64,000 nucleotides of DNA from Hyphomicrobium_A sp963726795 (lineage in GTDB: Bacteria > Pseudomonadota > Alphaproteobacteria > Rhizobiales > Hyphomicrobiaceae), in the NCBI GenBank assembly GCA_963726795.1, contig CAVSDD010000008.1:1-64000 (forward strand), written 5' to 3'. Below are positions 42,805-50,950 of this stretch, piece by piece. The translations under genes and the position numbers were made by a program. Every line of letters begins with the position of its first letter. Within the stretch, counting starts at the first letter, position 1. The notes beneath the pieces were generated by a model. That model was given only the letters and a program-made list of their open reading frames with translations. It was not told where the DNA came from and did not search any database.

Positions 42805-44373
42805 ATGCCGCGCACATCGATAAAATTTGTCGGGTTCTTGGTTGCGATCCTCGCGGCCTTCGGGCTTGCGCACGCGCTCATCGCCGGCGAGCAGGCCGAA
42901 ATCATTCTGACGCATGTCCCCGCCAAATCGAGCGTCGAATACAAGGCGCTGCAGGAATCCGGCAAGCCGATCGGCGGCCAGGATCTCGCGATGACCAACG
43001 CCGAGATGTGGACCGTCCCGGCCGAGAACTACGCCGCATTGCTCAAGACCGCCGCCGCGCAGGGCGTCGCCGTGCGCCGCCTGGACGATAGCGCCAGCCC
43101 CGAGATGGCAACGGCGATGAGCGCCGAGCAAATGCAAAACATGAAGATGACGCCGGCCCAGCAAGAGATGATGCACAACACCATGCAGTCGAAGGCGACG
43201 GTCGGCGCGAGCATGATGATGCTGCCCGACGCGGCGACCATGGAATATACCCTGACGAAGCGGATGGCCGCTCCCGAGGGAAGCCCGCCGCAAACGCTGC
43301 AGATCCCGTTGAACGACAAGCTCACCGTCACTGCGACGCGCACCGGCGTCAGCAAGACTGAGGACGGCTACGTCTGGCGCGGCTTCATCGACGGCTCGGG
43401 CGAGCCGGTGACGCTGCTGTGGTGGCCGAGCGGACGCGTCGCCGGCACCGTCGTTCACGGCGGCCACACGTATGTCGTCAAGAATATCGACGGCAACATG
43501 CACGCCATGCTCGAGTATTCGCCCGAGAAGCTGCCGCCCGATCATGGCGCCGCCGGCAAGACGATGATGGAAAAAATGGGCATGCATGCCGATCCCCTGG
43601 TGCAGCAGGGCGATGCCGGCATGATGCTGTCCCCCGACAAGCGCCCGAAAGAGGCTGCGGCCGAGCCCAGCTCAGGCCCGCCCAAGGACGTCACCATCAA
43701 CCTGATCATCGCCTACACCAAGAAGGCCGCGAGCCACTACAACGACATCGTCAAGGACCTGATCGACGTCGCCATCGCGCAGGCCAATCAGGCGTTCATC
43801 GACAGCGGCGCCCCGAATGTTCACGTCAAGGTCGTGCACGCCTACGAGACCGACTACGTGGAGAACGGCACGCACTTCGATCACGTCTATCGCTTCCGCA
43901 ACAAGGGCGATGGCTACATGGACGAGATCCACGACCTGCGGAAGAAGTACCAGGCCGATGTCGCAGCCCTCATCGTCGATGATCCCATGGGCTGCGGGCT
44001 GTCGATCCGCGTTGCCGCCGAGGCGCCGGACGCGTTCACTGCCGTGCATCACGAATGCATGGCAACGATGTATTCGCTCGCGCACGAGATCGGCCACCTG
44101 ATCGGCGCCCGTCACGACCGCGCGCTCGACGACACCGCGATGCCCTATCCCTATGGTCATGGCTTCGTGCACGGCAAGGAGTGGCGCACCATGATGAGCT
44201 ACATGGAAAGTTGCGATAACTGCCCGCGCCGGCCGATCTGGTCGAGTCCCGACGTCAAGGTCGACGGCGTGCCGGCGGGCGATGCCGATACCAACAACGC
44301 CAAGGTGATCCGCGAGGGGGCCGCGCGCGTTGCAAAATTTCACGAGCAACTGGACGGCCCGCCAAAGCACTAG
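42805..44373 (+). CDS. Secreted metzincin (reprolysin-like) zinc metalloprotease
   Basis: 522 residues. Signal or anchor helix (FVGFLVAILAAFGLAHALIA), then a pro-region with a Met-rich stretch (residues about 100-155: MSAEQMQNMKMTPAQQEMMHNTMQ), then a catalytic domain from about residue 295. The zinc motif HEIGHLIGARHD (about 432) fits HExxHxxGxxHD of metzincins, and MMSYM serves as the Met-turn. Cys residues around the site (GCGLS, HHECMA, SCDNCPRRP) may form disulfides. The substrate is unknown. The Met-rich pro-region is unusual and might sense copper or oxidants, which is inference. Confidence 0.85.
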   Translation: MPRTSIKFVGFLVAILAAFGLAHALIAGEQAEIILTHVPAKSSVEYKALQESGKPIGGQDLAMTNAEMWTVPAENYAALLKTAAAQGVAVRRLDDSASPEMATAMSAEQMQNMKMTPAQQEMMHNTMQSKATVGASMMMLPDAATMEYTLTKRMAAPEGSPPQTLQIPLNDKLTVTATRTGVSKTEDGYVWRGFIDGSGEPVTLLWWPSGRVAGTVVHGGHTYVVKNIDGNMHAMLEYSPEKLPPDHGAAGKTMMEKMGMHADPLVQQGDAGMMLSPDKRPKEAAAEPSSGPPKDVTINLIIAYTKKAASHYNDIVKDLIDVAIAQANQAFIDSGAPNVHVKVVHAYETDYVENGTHFDHVYRFRNKGDGYMDEIHDLRKKYQADVAALIVDDPMGCGLSIRVAAEAPDAFTAVHHECMATMYSLAHEIGHLIGARHDRALDDTAMPYPYGHGFVHGKEWRTMMSYMESCDNCPRRPIWSSPDVKVDGVPAGDADTNNAKVIREGAARVAKFHEQLDGPPKH

Positions 44374-44460
44374 GCTCGCCGGGCGGGGAACAAGCCAGCC
44401 GCGCAGCGTGCTACATAAAACTCTTGATCGAACGATCCGCGCCCAGAAGGTCTCGCCTGC

Positions 44461-45402
44461 ATGGAGATGCATCAGGTCCGCTATTTCCTGGCATCCGCCC
44501 GGCATCTCAATTTCACCAAGGCCGCCGAGGAGTGCAACGTCGCCGGCCCCTCGCTGATCAAGGCGATCAAGCTGCTCGAGATGGAATTCGGCGGCCCGCT
44601 GTTCAACCGCGAGCGCTCCCATACGCACCTGACCGAGCTCGGACGCATCGCGCTGCCGCACCTGGAGCAGGTGTTGCAGGAATCGCTCGACGCCAAACGC
44701 AAGGCGCACGATTTCCTCCACCTGAAGGAGGCGACGCTCAAGATCGGTATCATGTGCACGATTGCGCCGAGCCAGTTTGTCGAGCTGATCGCCAGCTTCC
44801 GTTCCCGCTATCCCAACGTCGTGCTGCAGATCATCGACGCCAATGCGCGCCAGCTGCAACTGGCGCTGCTGGCGGGCGACCTCGAGGCGGCGATCTACTG
44901 CCTCCCGGGCGAGCCCGAGCATGAGCGCACCCACGTGATGCCGCTGTTCAAGGAGCAGATGGTCATCGCGGTGTGCCGCAGCCACGTGCTCTCGCGCAAG
45001 AAGGTGGTCAAGGGATCGGACCTGAGCGGGGAAGCCTACCTGGACCGGATCAACTGCGAGTTCACCGGCTACGCCGACCGCCTGTTCTCGGAGCGCTCGA
45101 TTGACGGGCCGACCGTCTACCAGAGCGAGCGCGACGACTGGATCCTCGCCATGATCGCTGCCGGCATGGGCTACGGATTCATACCTCGATCCTCGGCGCT
45201 TTACCCCGGCGTCATCTATCGGCCGCTGACCGAGCCCGAGTTCTGGCGCACGGTCAATCTCGTCACGGTGCGCGGCCGGCGGCACTCGCCCGCGATGGGT
45301 GCGCTCGTGCGCGAGGTTGTGCGCACCAAGTGGCAGGGACGCGAAGCGCTCGCCGCAGAGGTCGCACGAGCCGGGCTGGACGACGCGCCTAATGACCCTT
45401 AG
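44461..45402 (+). CDS. LysR-type transcriptional regulator (copy 2)
   Basis: 313 residues. It starts MEMHQVRYFLASARHLNFTKAAEE, nearly identical to the N-terminus of the LysR gene at 35628-36530. The recognition helix region differs (CNVAGPSLIKAIKLLEMEFGGPLF against CHVAQPSLTRAIKQLEEELGGELF), so the two could bind related sites. The effector domain is intact (LQIIDANARQLQLALLAGDLEAAIYCLPG). It follows the metalloprotease by 87 bases on the same strand, and no copy of the shared element lies directly upstream. Confidence 0.92.
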   Translation: MEMHQVRYFLASARHLNFTKAAEECNVAGPSLIKAIKLLEMEFGGPLFNRERSHTHLTELGRIALPHLEQVLQESLDAKRKAHDFLHLKEATLKIGIMCTIAPSQFVELIASFRSRYPNVVLQIIDANARQLQLALLAGDLEAAIYCLPGEPEHERTHVMPLFKEQMVIAVCRSHVLSRKKVVKGSDLSGEAYLDRINCEFTGYADRLFSERSIDGPTVYQSERDDWILAMIAAGMGYGFIPRSSALYPGVIYRPLTEPEFWRTVNLVTVRGRRHSPAMGALVREVVRTKWQGREALAAEVARAGLDDAPNDP

Positions 45403-45438
45403 TGGCTTCCCGTTGCAGGACTTCCAAATATCCGCTCT

Positions 45439-45522
45439 TCAGAACTTCCAGTTGAAGCGTCCGCGCACGCCGTTGTCCTGCACGGAGTTCGCAAGCTGGC
45501 CCGCGAACAGGTCAATCAGCTA
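45439..45522 (-). pseudogene. Remnant of an outer-membrane beta-barrel gene (C-terminal end only)
   Basis: The minus strand reads DLFAGQLANSVQDNGVRG then RFNWKF and a stop, the alternating aromatic ending of outer-membrane beta-barrel proteins, preceded by an in-frame TAG only 25 codons upstream. The remainder of the gene is absent from the surrounding 280-base gap. It is therefore a deletion remnant, or chance at low probability. Confidence 0.4.
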
Positions 45523-45682
45523 GAGGCGCTGCCGGACCGCGGCGGGCTCGTCCAGCGACGCCACAGTCAGGTCTCTAGATCTCGGGGGAGACCTTGGTTT
45601 CTAAAACCTTTAACAGTATCGATCGTATGAACTTTTCGACGCCGCCAGCGTTGGGGGCTCAGAGCAGGGGGACGAGGGGCGC

Positions 45683-46063
45683 ATGTCGTCGGCCAAACTT
45701 GCAGGTTTGCGCATTCTTGTTGTCGAGGATGATCCCATCATCGCTCTCGACATTGCGCAGTCGCTCGTAGTGGAAGGAGCGCTGGTCATCGGGCCGGCGC
45801 ACACCGTTAAGCAAGCCCTGCAGCTCGTCGACGGTGGAGGTTTTGACGTTGCGGTCCTCGATTACCGGTTGGAAAACGAGGTTTCGGCGCCCATCGCCGA
45901 TTGGCTGGACCGCATACCCGTCCCTTACATGTTCTACACGAGCTCGCGCGCAGAACCGCAAAAAGCGTACCCCAATATAATCATCATCGATAAGCCAACT
46001 CAGCGCGATCTGCTTGTCGCGGTCATCAAAGACTTGACAAGAAAGTCGACAAAGACTGGGTAG
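45683..46063 (+). CDS. Single-domain response regulator
   Basis: 126 residues, a receiver domain only: RILVVEDDPIIALDIAQSL (acidic pocket), VLDYRLEN with the phospho-acceptor Asp, YTSSR (Thr/Ser switch) and IDKPT (Lys). There is no output domain, like receivers that act as phosphate sinks or partners of HWE kinases. The histidine kinase gene begins 16 bases downstream, so they are a pair. An untranslated stretch of 280 bases precedes it. Confidence 0.92.
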   Translation: MSSAKLAGLRILVVEDDPIIALDIAQSLVVEGALVIGPAHTVKQALQLVDGGGFDVAVLDYRLENEVSAPIADWLDRIPVPYMFYTSSRAEPQKAYPNIIIIDKPTQRDLLVAVIKDLTRKSTKTG

Positions 46064-46079
46064 CCAACTAGCGCCTGCC

Positions 46080-47321
46080 GTGCGCCAGAGGGCTACCACA
46101 TTGCCAGACATTCCGGCTCCCGACCCCGATCACGCCGTCGTCGAGTCTTCTCCGGATGGAGACAAACCGGAGACGGGCGCCCGTGCACTGGCATTGCGGC
46201 TTCGCCAGCAAGAAATCCTCGCGGAACTCGGCGTCGTCTCTCTGCAACGGACACCATTCGGTGAGCTGCTGGAACGCGCGGTGCATTTCGCCGCCGAGGG
46301 GCTCCAGGCCGAATTGTGTAAAATTCTGGAGTACATCCCGGAGGAAAACCGGCTGTTGATGCGCGCGGGTGTCGGCTGGCGCCCGGGCCTTGTCGACGTT
46401 GCAAGCGTGGGTGCCGACGCGGAGTCACCCTCCGGCTACGCTCTGCAGACCGGGAGGCCGGTCATCTCCAATCATTTGGAGAACGAGGAGCGATTTCGGA
46501 CACCCGAGCTGCTCAAAGTGCACGGCGTCCGTCGCGCCATTAATGTGATCCTGCAAGGCGATGGCGCTCCGTTTGGAGTGCTCGAGGTGGACAGTCGCTC
46601 GGAAGGGGAATTCGGCGAAAACGACATCGCGTTTCTGCAGGGCGCTGCCAACATCTTGGGCATGGCGATCGAGCGCCAGCGTTACGAGCGCAGCCTGCGT
46701 GAAGCGCTCGAGCGCCAGAAGATCCTCGTCAACGAAATAAATCATCGGGTCAAGAACAGCCTGCAGCTCGTCGCCAGCATGTTCAACTTGCAGGCCGCGG
46801 CATCCGGCGACGTTCAGCTCACTCAAAGTCTCACCGAAGCGATCGGCAAAGTCACCGCCGTGGCGCGGGTGCATGAGAGGCTATATCGGTCGGCAAACGT
46901 TCTCTCGGTCGATTTAGCCGCCTATCTTGCCGATATCTGCGCCGATCTCGCGGCACTCTCGCCGCAGTCGACCATTCGCTTCGAGGCTACTGAGCCCGTC
47001 TCAATGAGCACGGACAGGTGCGTTCGCATCGCGCTTCTCGTGACTGAGCTGGTCACCAACGCCGCGAAACACGCGCGGCCTGGCGGCGCCAGCACAATTG
47101 ATGTGCGACTTTCACGGTCGGGCGCAGACGCGGTGAGCCTTGCTGTGCGCGATGACGGCCGGGGACTGCCCGCCGGATTTGATATGGGAAAAAGCAAGGG
47201 GCTCGGCATGAAGCTCGTCACCGCGTTGGTCAGCCAAACGGGCGGCACCCTGACAGTCCGCGCCGGCGAGCCTGGCGCACAATTCATCGCTGAATTTCCA
47301 ATTGAACCTGACACCCCTTAG
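46080..47321 (+). CDS. GAF-domain histidine kinase (HisKA_2/HWE type)
   Basis: 413 residues with a GTG start. An N-terminal helix is followed by a GAF sensor (about 40-205, LRQQEILAELGVVSLQ, SGYALQTGRPVISNHLENEERF, VLEVDSRSEGEFGENDIAFLQGAA). The phospho-acceptor box is LVNEINHRVKNSLQLVASMF (His), and the ATPase domain has ELVTNAAKHA (N-box), DDGRGLP and GLGMKLV. No membrane helix is present. It partners the receiver 16 bases upstream. Such soluble kinases often control general stress responses in Alphaproteobacteria, but no EcfG or PhyR-type gene is nearby. Confidence 0.9.
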   Translation: MRQRATTLPDIPAPDPDHAVVESSPDGDKPETGARALALRLRQQEILAELGVVSLQRTPFGELLERAVHFAAEGLQAELCKILEYIPEENRLLMRAGVGWRPGLVDVASVGADAESPSGYALQTGRPVISNHLENEERFRTPELLKVHGVRRAINVILQGDGAPFGVLEVDSRSEGEFGENDIAFLQGAANILGMAIERQRYERSLREALERQKILVNEINHRVKNSLQLVASMFNLQAAASGDVQLTQSLTEAIGKVTAVARVHERLYRSANVLSVDLAAYLADICADLAALSPQSTIRFEATEPVSMSTDRCVRIALLVTELVTNAAKHARPGGASTIDVRLSRSGADAVSLAVRDDGRGLPAGFDMGKSKGLGMKLVTALVSQTGGTLTVRAGEPGAQFIAEFPIEPDTP

Positions 47322-47514
47322 CCGGCACGTGCGAGGGGCAGGCTGTGCGCCGCGGGCACGTCGCGTTCTGAAGCAGCTGCCCGGCATCGATGCACAGGCC
47401 TTCGTGCTTCTCCGGGCCGGTCGCCGTTTATTATCCAAAATTCCCAACACGATGCCTTGCCGTCTGCTTCAGGGTAGGGTTGGTGACACCGGGCAATAAA
47501 CAGCGAGGATCCAA

Positions 47515-49173
47515 ATGGCGAAGGCCGCGCAACCGACCATCGAGACGCGCCATGCTCAGATGTTCTTTGCGCTCGATCCCGACGAGATTGAACGTGTGCG
47601 CCGGTTCGGCACCTGCCGCATCTATGCACCCGGCGAGGCCCTCGCCAACGTGGGGAAGGTTGCGCAAGGGCTTACGATTATCATCAAGGGGCACGTGGAC
47701 GTTTTTCAGCGCAGCGCGTCCGGCGATAATCAGCTGATCGTCACGCACGGGCCGGGCTCGTTCATGGGCGAGTTGGCGCAGCTGTCCGGACGCCCGGCTC
47801 TTATCGATGCCATCGCCAAGGACGAGGTGCACGCGCTCATCATTTCGCCGGATCGGTTGCGCGCGCTGCTGATCGGAGAGGCTGACCTTGGCGAGCGCAT
47901 CATGCGCGCCTTTATCCTGCGCCGCGTCGGTCTGATCGAGTCGGGCGGCGGCGGGCCCGTGATCGTGGGCCGAGTCGGCCACGGCGACGTGCTGCGGCTT
48001 GAAAATTTCCTGCGGCGCAACGGCAACCCGTATCAGACGCTCGATTCCGAGAACGATCCCGAGGGGCGTGCCTTGGTCGAGAAGTTCCACGTCGATCCGA
48101 GCCTGCTTCCCGTTGTCGTCTGCCCGAGCGGGACGCTTCTCCACAATCCGACTGAGACGGCGCTGGCCAGATGCATTGGGCTTTTGGGCCCGATCGACGC
48201 AAATAAACTCTACGACGTGGTCGTGGTTGGCGCTGGGCCGGCCGGTCTCGCGACAGCCGTCTACGCGGCATCCGAGGGGCTGTCGGTGCTGGTGCTCGAC
48301 TGCCGCGCCTTCGGCGGTCAGGCCGGTGCCTCGGCACGCATCGAGAACTACCTCGGCTTCCCGACGGGGATTAGCGGCATGGCGCTGATGGGCCGCGCTT
48401 TCAGCCAGGCCCAGAAGTTCGGGGCCGAGATGGCGATCCCGACGGAGGTATTGGCGGTCGAGCAGGTGGACGGACCGGGTGATGCGCACTTCATGCTGAA
48501 GCTTGCAGACGACGGGCGCGCCATAACCCGGACGGTCATCTGCGCCAACGGCGCGCGCTACCGCCGCCTCGATGTCGAGGGGCTCGAAGAGTTCGAGGCG
48601 TCGAGCGTGCACTATTGGGCGTCCCCGCTCGAGGGCCGGCTGTGCTCGGGCGAGGAGGTCGTGCTCGTAGGCGCCGGCAACTCCGCGGGGCAGGCCACAG
48701 TGTATCTGGCGAGCCAGTCCAAGAAGGTTTGGCTTCTCGTGCGGGGACCAGACATGGCGGCCAGCATGTCGCGCTACCTCGTCGACCGGATCAACGGACT
48801 GCCCAACGTCGAGGTGTTGACGCAAACCAAGCTCAGCGGCCTTGAAGGCAAGGACGGCATGCTTGAGGCCGTGCGTTGGCGCGATGCCTCGGGGACGGAA
48901 ACGCGCCGTGCGATCCGGCACATTTTCTCCTTCATCGGCGTCGATCCCAATACCGACTGGCTCACCAGCGCGGGAGTGGCACTCGATGCGAAGGGATTCG
49001 TAATCACGGGAGCGGATGCCAAGGCCGCCGCCCTGCAGACAAATTTGCCGGGGCTGTTCGCGGTCGGCGACATCCGTGCCGGATCGATCAAGCGGGTCGC
49101 CGCATCGGTCGGCGAGGGTGCTCAGGTCGTCGCCGCGCTGCACTCATACTTCGCCGCGCGGGAGCGCCTGTAG
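47515..49173 (+). CDS. Cyclic-nucleotide-domain/thioredoxin-reductase-like flavoprotein
   Basis: 552 residues. The N-terminal cNMP-binding domain (about 1-140, GEALANVGKVAQGLTIIIKGHVDVFQRS, GPGSFMGELAQLSGRPALIDAIA) is followed by a small thioredoxin-like segment (about 155-205) and a TrxB-like FAD/NAD(P) oxidoreductase from about residue 220 (VVVVGAGPAGLATAVYAASEG, GGQAGASARIENYLGFP, VGAGNSAGQATVYLAS, LFAVGDIRAGSIKRVAASVGEG). The TrxR CxxC between the FAD and NAD parts is replaced by VHYWASPLEGRL, so it cannot act as a classical thioredoxin reductase. Confidence 0.9.
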   Translation: MAKAAQPTIETRHAQMFFALDPDEIERVRRFGTCRIYAPGEALANVGKVAQGLTIIIKGHVDVFQRSASGDNQLIVTHGPGSFMGELAQLSGRPALIDAIAKDEVHALIISPDRLRALLIGEADLGERIMRAFILRRVGLIESGGGGPVIVGRVGHGDVLRLENFLRRNGNPYQTLDSENDPEGRALVEKFHVDPSLLPVVVCPSGTLLHNPTETALARCIGLLGPIDANKLYDVVVVGAGPAGLATAVYAASEGLSVLVLDCRAFGGQAGASARIENYLGFPTGISGMALMGRAFSQAQKFGAEMAIPTEVLAVEQVDGPGDAHFMLKLADDGRAITRTVICANGARYRRLDVEGLEEFEASSVHYWASPLEGRLCSGEEVVLVGAGNSAGQATVYLASQSKKVWLLVRGPDMAASMSRYLVDRINGLPNVEVLTQTKLSGLEGKDGMLEAVRWRDASGTETRRAIRHIFSFIGVDPNTDWLTSAGVALDAKGFVITGADAKAAALQTNLPGLFAVGDIRAGSIKRVAASVGEGAQVVAALHSYFAARERL

Positions 49174-49212
49174 GCGCGGCCGACGCTATGACTGATTAAG
49201 AGCGAGTGCGCG

Positions 49213-49932
49213 TTAGTCCACGCGGTCCCAACGCGGCTGCCGGTTGGACGCCTGATGCTGGCTGCGCTTCTTCTGTCTGTGGACCCGCTGCGGCTTGGGC
49301 ACGTCGGAAATGTCGATCTTCCCGGCCGCGGAGTCGCTGGTTGCTGCCAGCGGCTCTACAAGCGCCGCGAAGGTCGACTCGCGCTTCACCTTTTCCCAGA
49401 CATAGCGATAGCCGGCTTCGGTGAAGTGCTCGCCATCGCGTGAGCGGATCCCGCCGTTGCAAATCTGGGGATCGCGAAGGCTGACGTATTGGATCTGGGT
49501 CGCGGCAAGCCGCGTCGAAAGGTAGGCGTCGAGCTGCTCGTTATTCCTGTCCCAGCTCTTGCGCACGCAAGGCGGCCCAATCCAGACGAACTTCTCGCCC
49601 GTTGCCTCGGCGGCGTTGATGACGCGCTCGATGTCGCCGATCAGGCCCTTATAGGAATCCTCGGCATCGTTAAGGCCCAGGCTCATGAGGGCGATGGAGC
49701 CCTTCGGCAGGCGCGCAAACTGCGGAATGACCGCGCCGCGGCGCAGATGCTCGCCGGTCCGGGCGGCGCCGGGCACGCCCACGGTCTTGGAGGTGTCGTC
49801 GGCGATGCTGTCGCCCAGGAAAAAGCCCTGCGCGGCCGAAGCGGGATTGGCCAGCAGGATCGCAGCAATCGCCACACTTGCGAAAATGGAAGCCTGAAAT
49901 TTCGCAAAGGCAATACGCGGTACGCGGGTCAT
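49213..49932 (-). CDS. Exported SGNH/GDSL hydrolase
   Basis: 239 residues from ATG 49932 (GAGG six bases upstream). Signal peptide (SVAIAAILLANPASAAQ), then block I FFLGDSIADDTS (Ser nucleophile), a block III-like MSLGLNDAEDSY, and the catalytic Asp-x-x-His in RDGEHFTEAGYRYV. The C-terminal tail is basic and disordered (RVHRQKKRSQHQASNRQ). It is an esterase or acetyl-transfer partner for glycans, divergent from the other SGNH genes downstream. Confidence 0.85.
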   Translation of the reverse strand: MTRVPRIAFAKFQASIFASVAIAAILLANPASAAQGFFLGDSIADDTSKTVGVPGAARTGEHLRRGAVIPQFARLPKGSIALMSLGLNDAEDSYKGLIGDIERVINAAEATGEKFVWIGPPCVRKSWDRNNEQLDAYLSTRLAATQIQYVSLRDPQICNGGIRSRDGEHFTEAGYRYVWEKVKRESTFAALVEPLAATSDSAAGKIDISDVPKPQRVHRQKKRSQHQASNRQPRWDRVD

Positions 49933-50170
49933 CGACACCTCAAAATTCTCAGCTCTGGTGGGGAAGCGCTATTTTCGCCAAATCGACCCGCGAACGCCAG
50001 GAGCCATAATGTCTCGCCCAGCCCTCGTCTGTAGCGCGGCACGTATGGAAAAGGTGTTACAGATTTACCACAAAGCCTGCGGCGCCACGGAGACGGCCGA
50101 TCTCTAAAGGATGTGCCAATTGATTTGAGGTATTGTCGGTCGTTCACCCTTATTCGGGCGCGGTCGCGTG

Positions 50171-50950
50171 ATGCGTCATCCAGTTCTTGCTGCTGCATTA
50201 GCCTTGTTCCTCGGCTCGCTGCTGAGCAGCTCTTTCGCAAACGGTGCAGAAGAACAAAAAGCCCCTGGCTTGGGTTCCGGCCCACCCGGAATGCACACGA
50301 TCGCCGTCGTCGGCGATTCCTTGGGCGATGGCCTCTGGCAGGGGCTGTGGGTGCTCCTGCACCAGCGCCACGACATCAAGGTTTTGCGGGGAGCCAAGAG
50401 CTCCGTCGGTTTCACCCACACCGATCTCTCCGCGCAGGTCGACCAGGCCGTGAAGCAAGGCAAGATCGATGCGCTGGTCGTGATGGTCGGAGGCAACGAC
50501 GATCGCCAGACGTTTTTCCTCGACGGCAAGCCGGCTGCGCTGTTTGGCTCCGAGCAATGGACCAAGCTCTATCGCGAAAGCGTCAGCCGCTACATGGACT
50601 ACATCAGCAGCAAGGACGTCCCCGTCGTCTGGGTGCTGCTGCCGATCATGCGCACGAGCGAGGCGACGGACGCAGCCAAGCTCGTCAACTCTATCTTCGA
50701 GGATGTGGCCAAGAGCCATCCGCGCATCCAGCTCGTCTCCACGTGGGACATGACCGTCGATGCGAACGGGGGCTATGCGCCGTACTTCAAGGATCTCCAG
50801 GGCACGGTGCGCCTGATGCGAACCTCCGACGGCATGCACTTTACCGATCAGGGCCAGGAGGTTCTGGCGGATCGGGTGTGGAAGCGCCTCGTTGAGGCCG
50901 CGCCGGTGTTTCGTCCCGCAACCGCTGCGGCCGCTGCGGTGAAGCCTTGA
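50171..50950 (+). CDS. SGNH hydrolase of the DUF459 type
   Basis: About 259 residues, ATG 50171 (a GTG one codon earlier is possible). Signal peptide (AAALALFLGSLLSSSFANGA) followed by GDSLGDGLWQGL (Ser), VVMVGGNDDRQTFF and TSDGMHFTDQGQEVL (Asp and His). DUF459 proteins are periplasmic SGNH enzymes tied to cell-surface polysaccharide acetylation. The stop overlaps the next gene start at TTGA. First gene of the likely operon 50171-54032. Confidence 0.85.
   Translation: MRHPVLAAALALFLGSLLSSSFANGAEEQKAPGLGSGPPGMHTIAVVGDSLGDGLWQGLWVLLHQRHDIKVLRGAKSSVGFTHTDLSAQVDQAVKQGKIDALVVMVGGNDDRQTFFLDGKPAALFGSEQWTKLYRESVSRYMDYISSKDVPVVWVLLPIMRTSEATDAAKLVNSIFEDVAKSHPRIQLVSTWDMTVDANGGYAPYFKDLQGTVRLMRTSDGMHFTDQGQEVLADRVWKRLVEAAPVFRPATAAAAAVKP

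Noticed and set aside
43672..45285. 537-codon antisense open frame over the protease and LysR genes
   Set aside because: Both sense genes have clear catalytic or DNA-binding motifs; the antisense product is low-information and spans two genes.
47431..49143. 570-codon antisense open frame over the flavoprotein gene
   Set aside because: The sense frame has FAD and cNMP motifs; the antisense frame is a codon-bias artefact.
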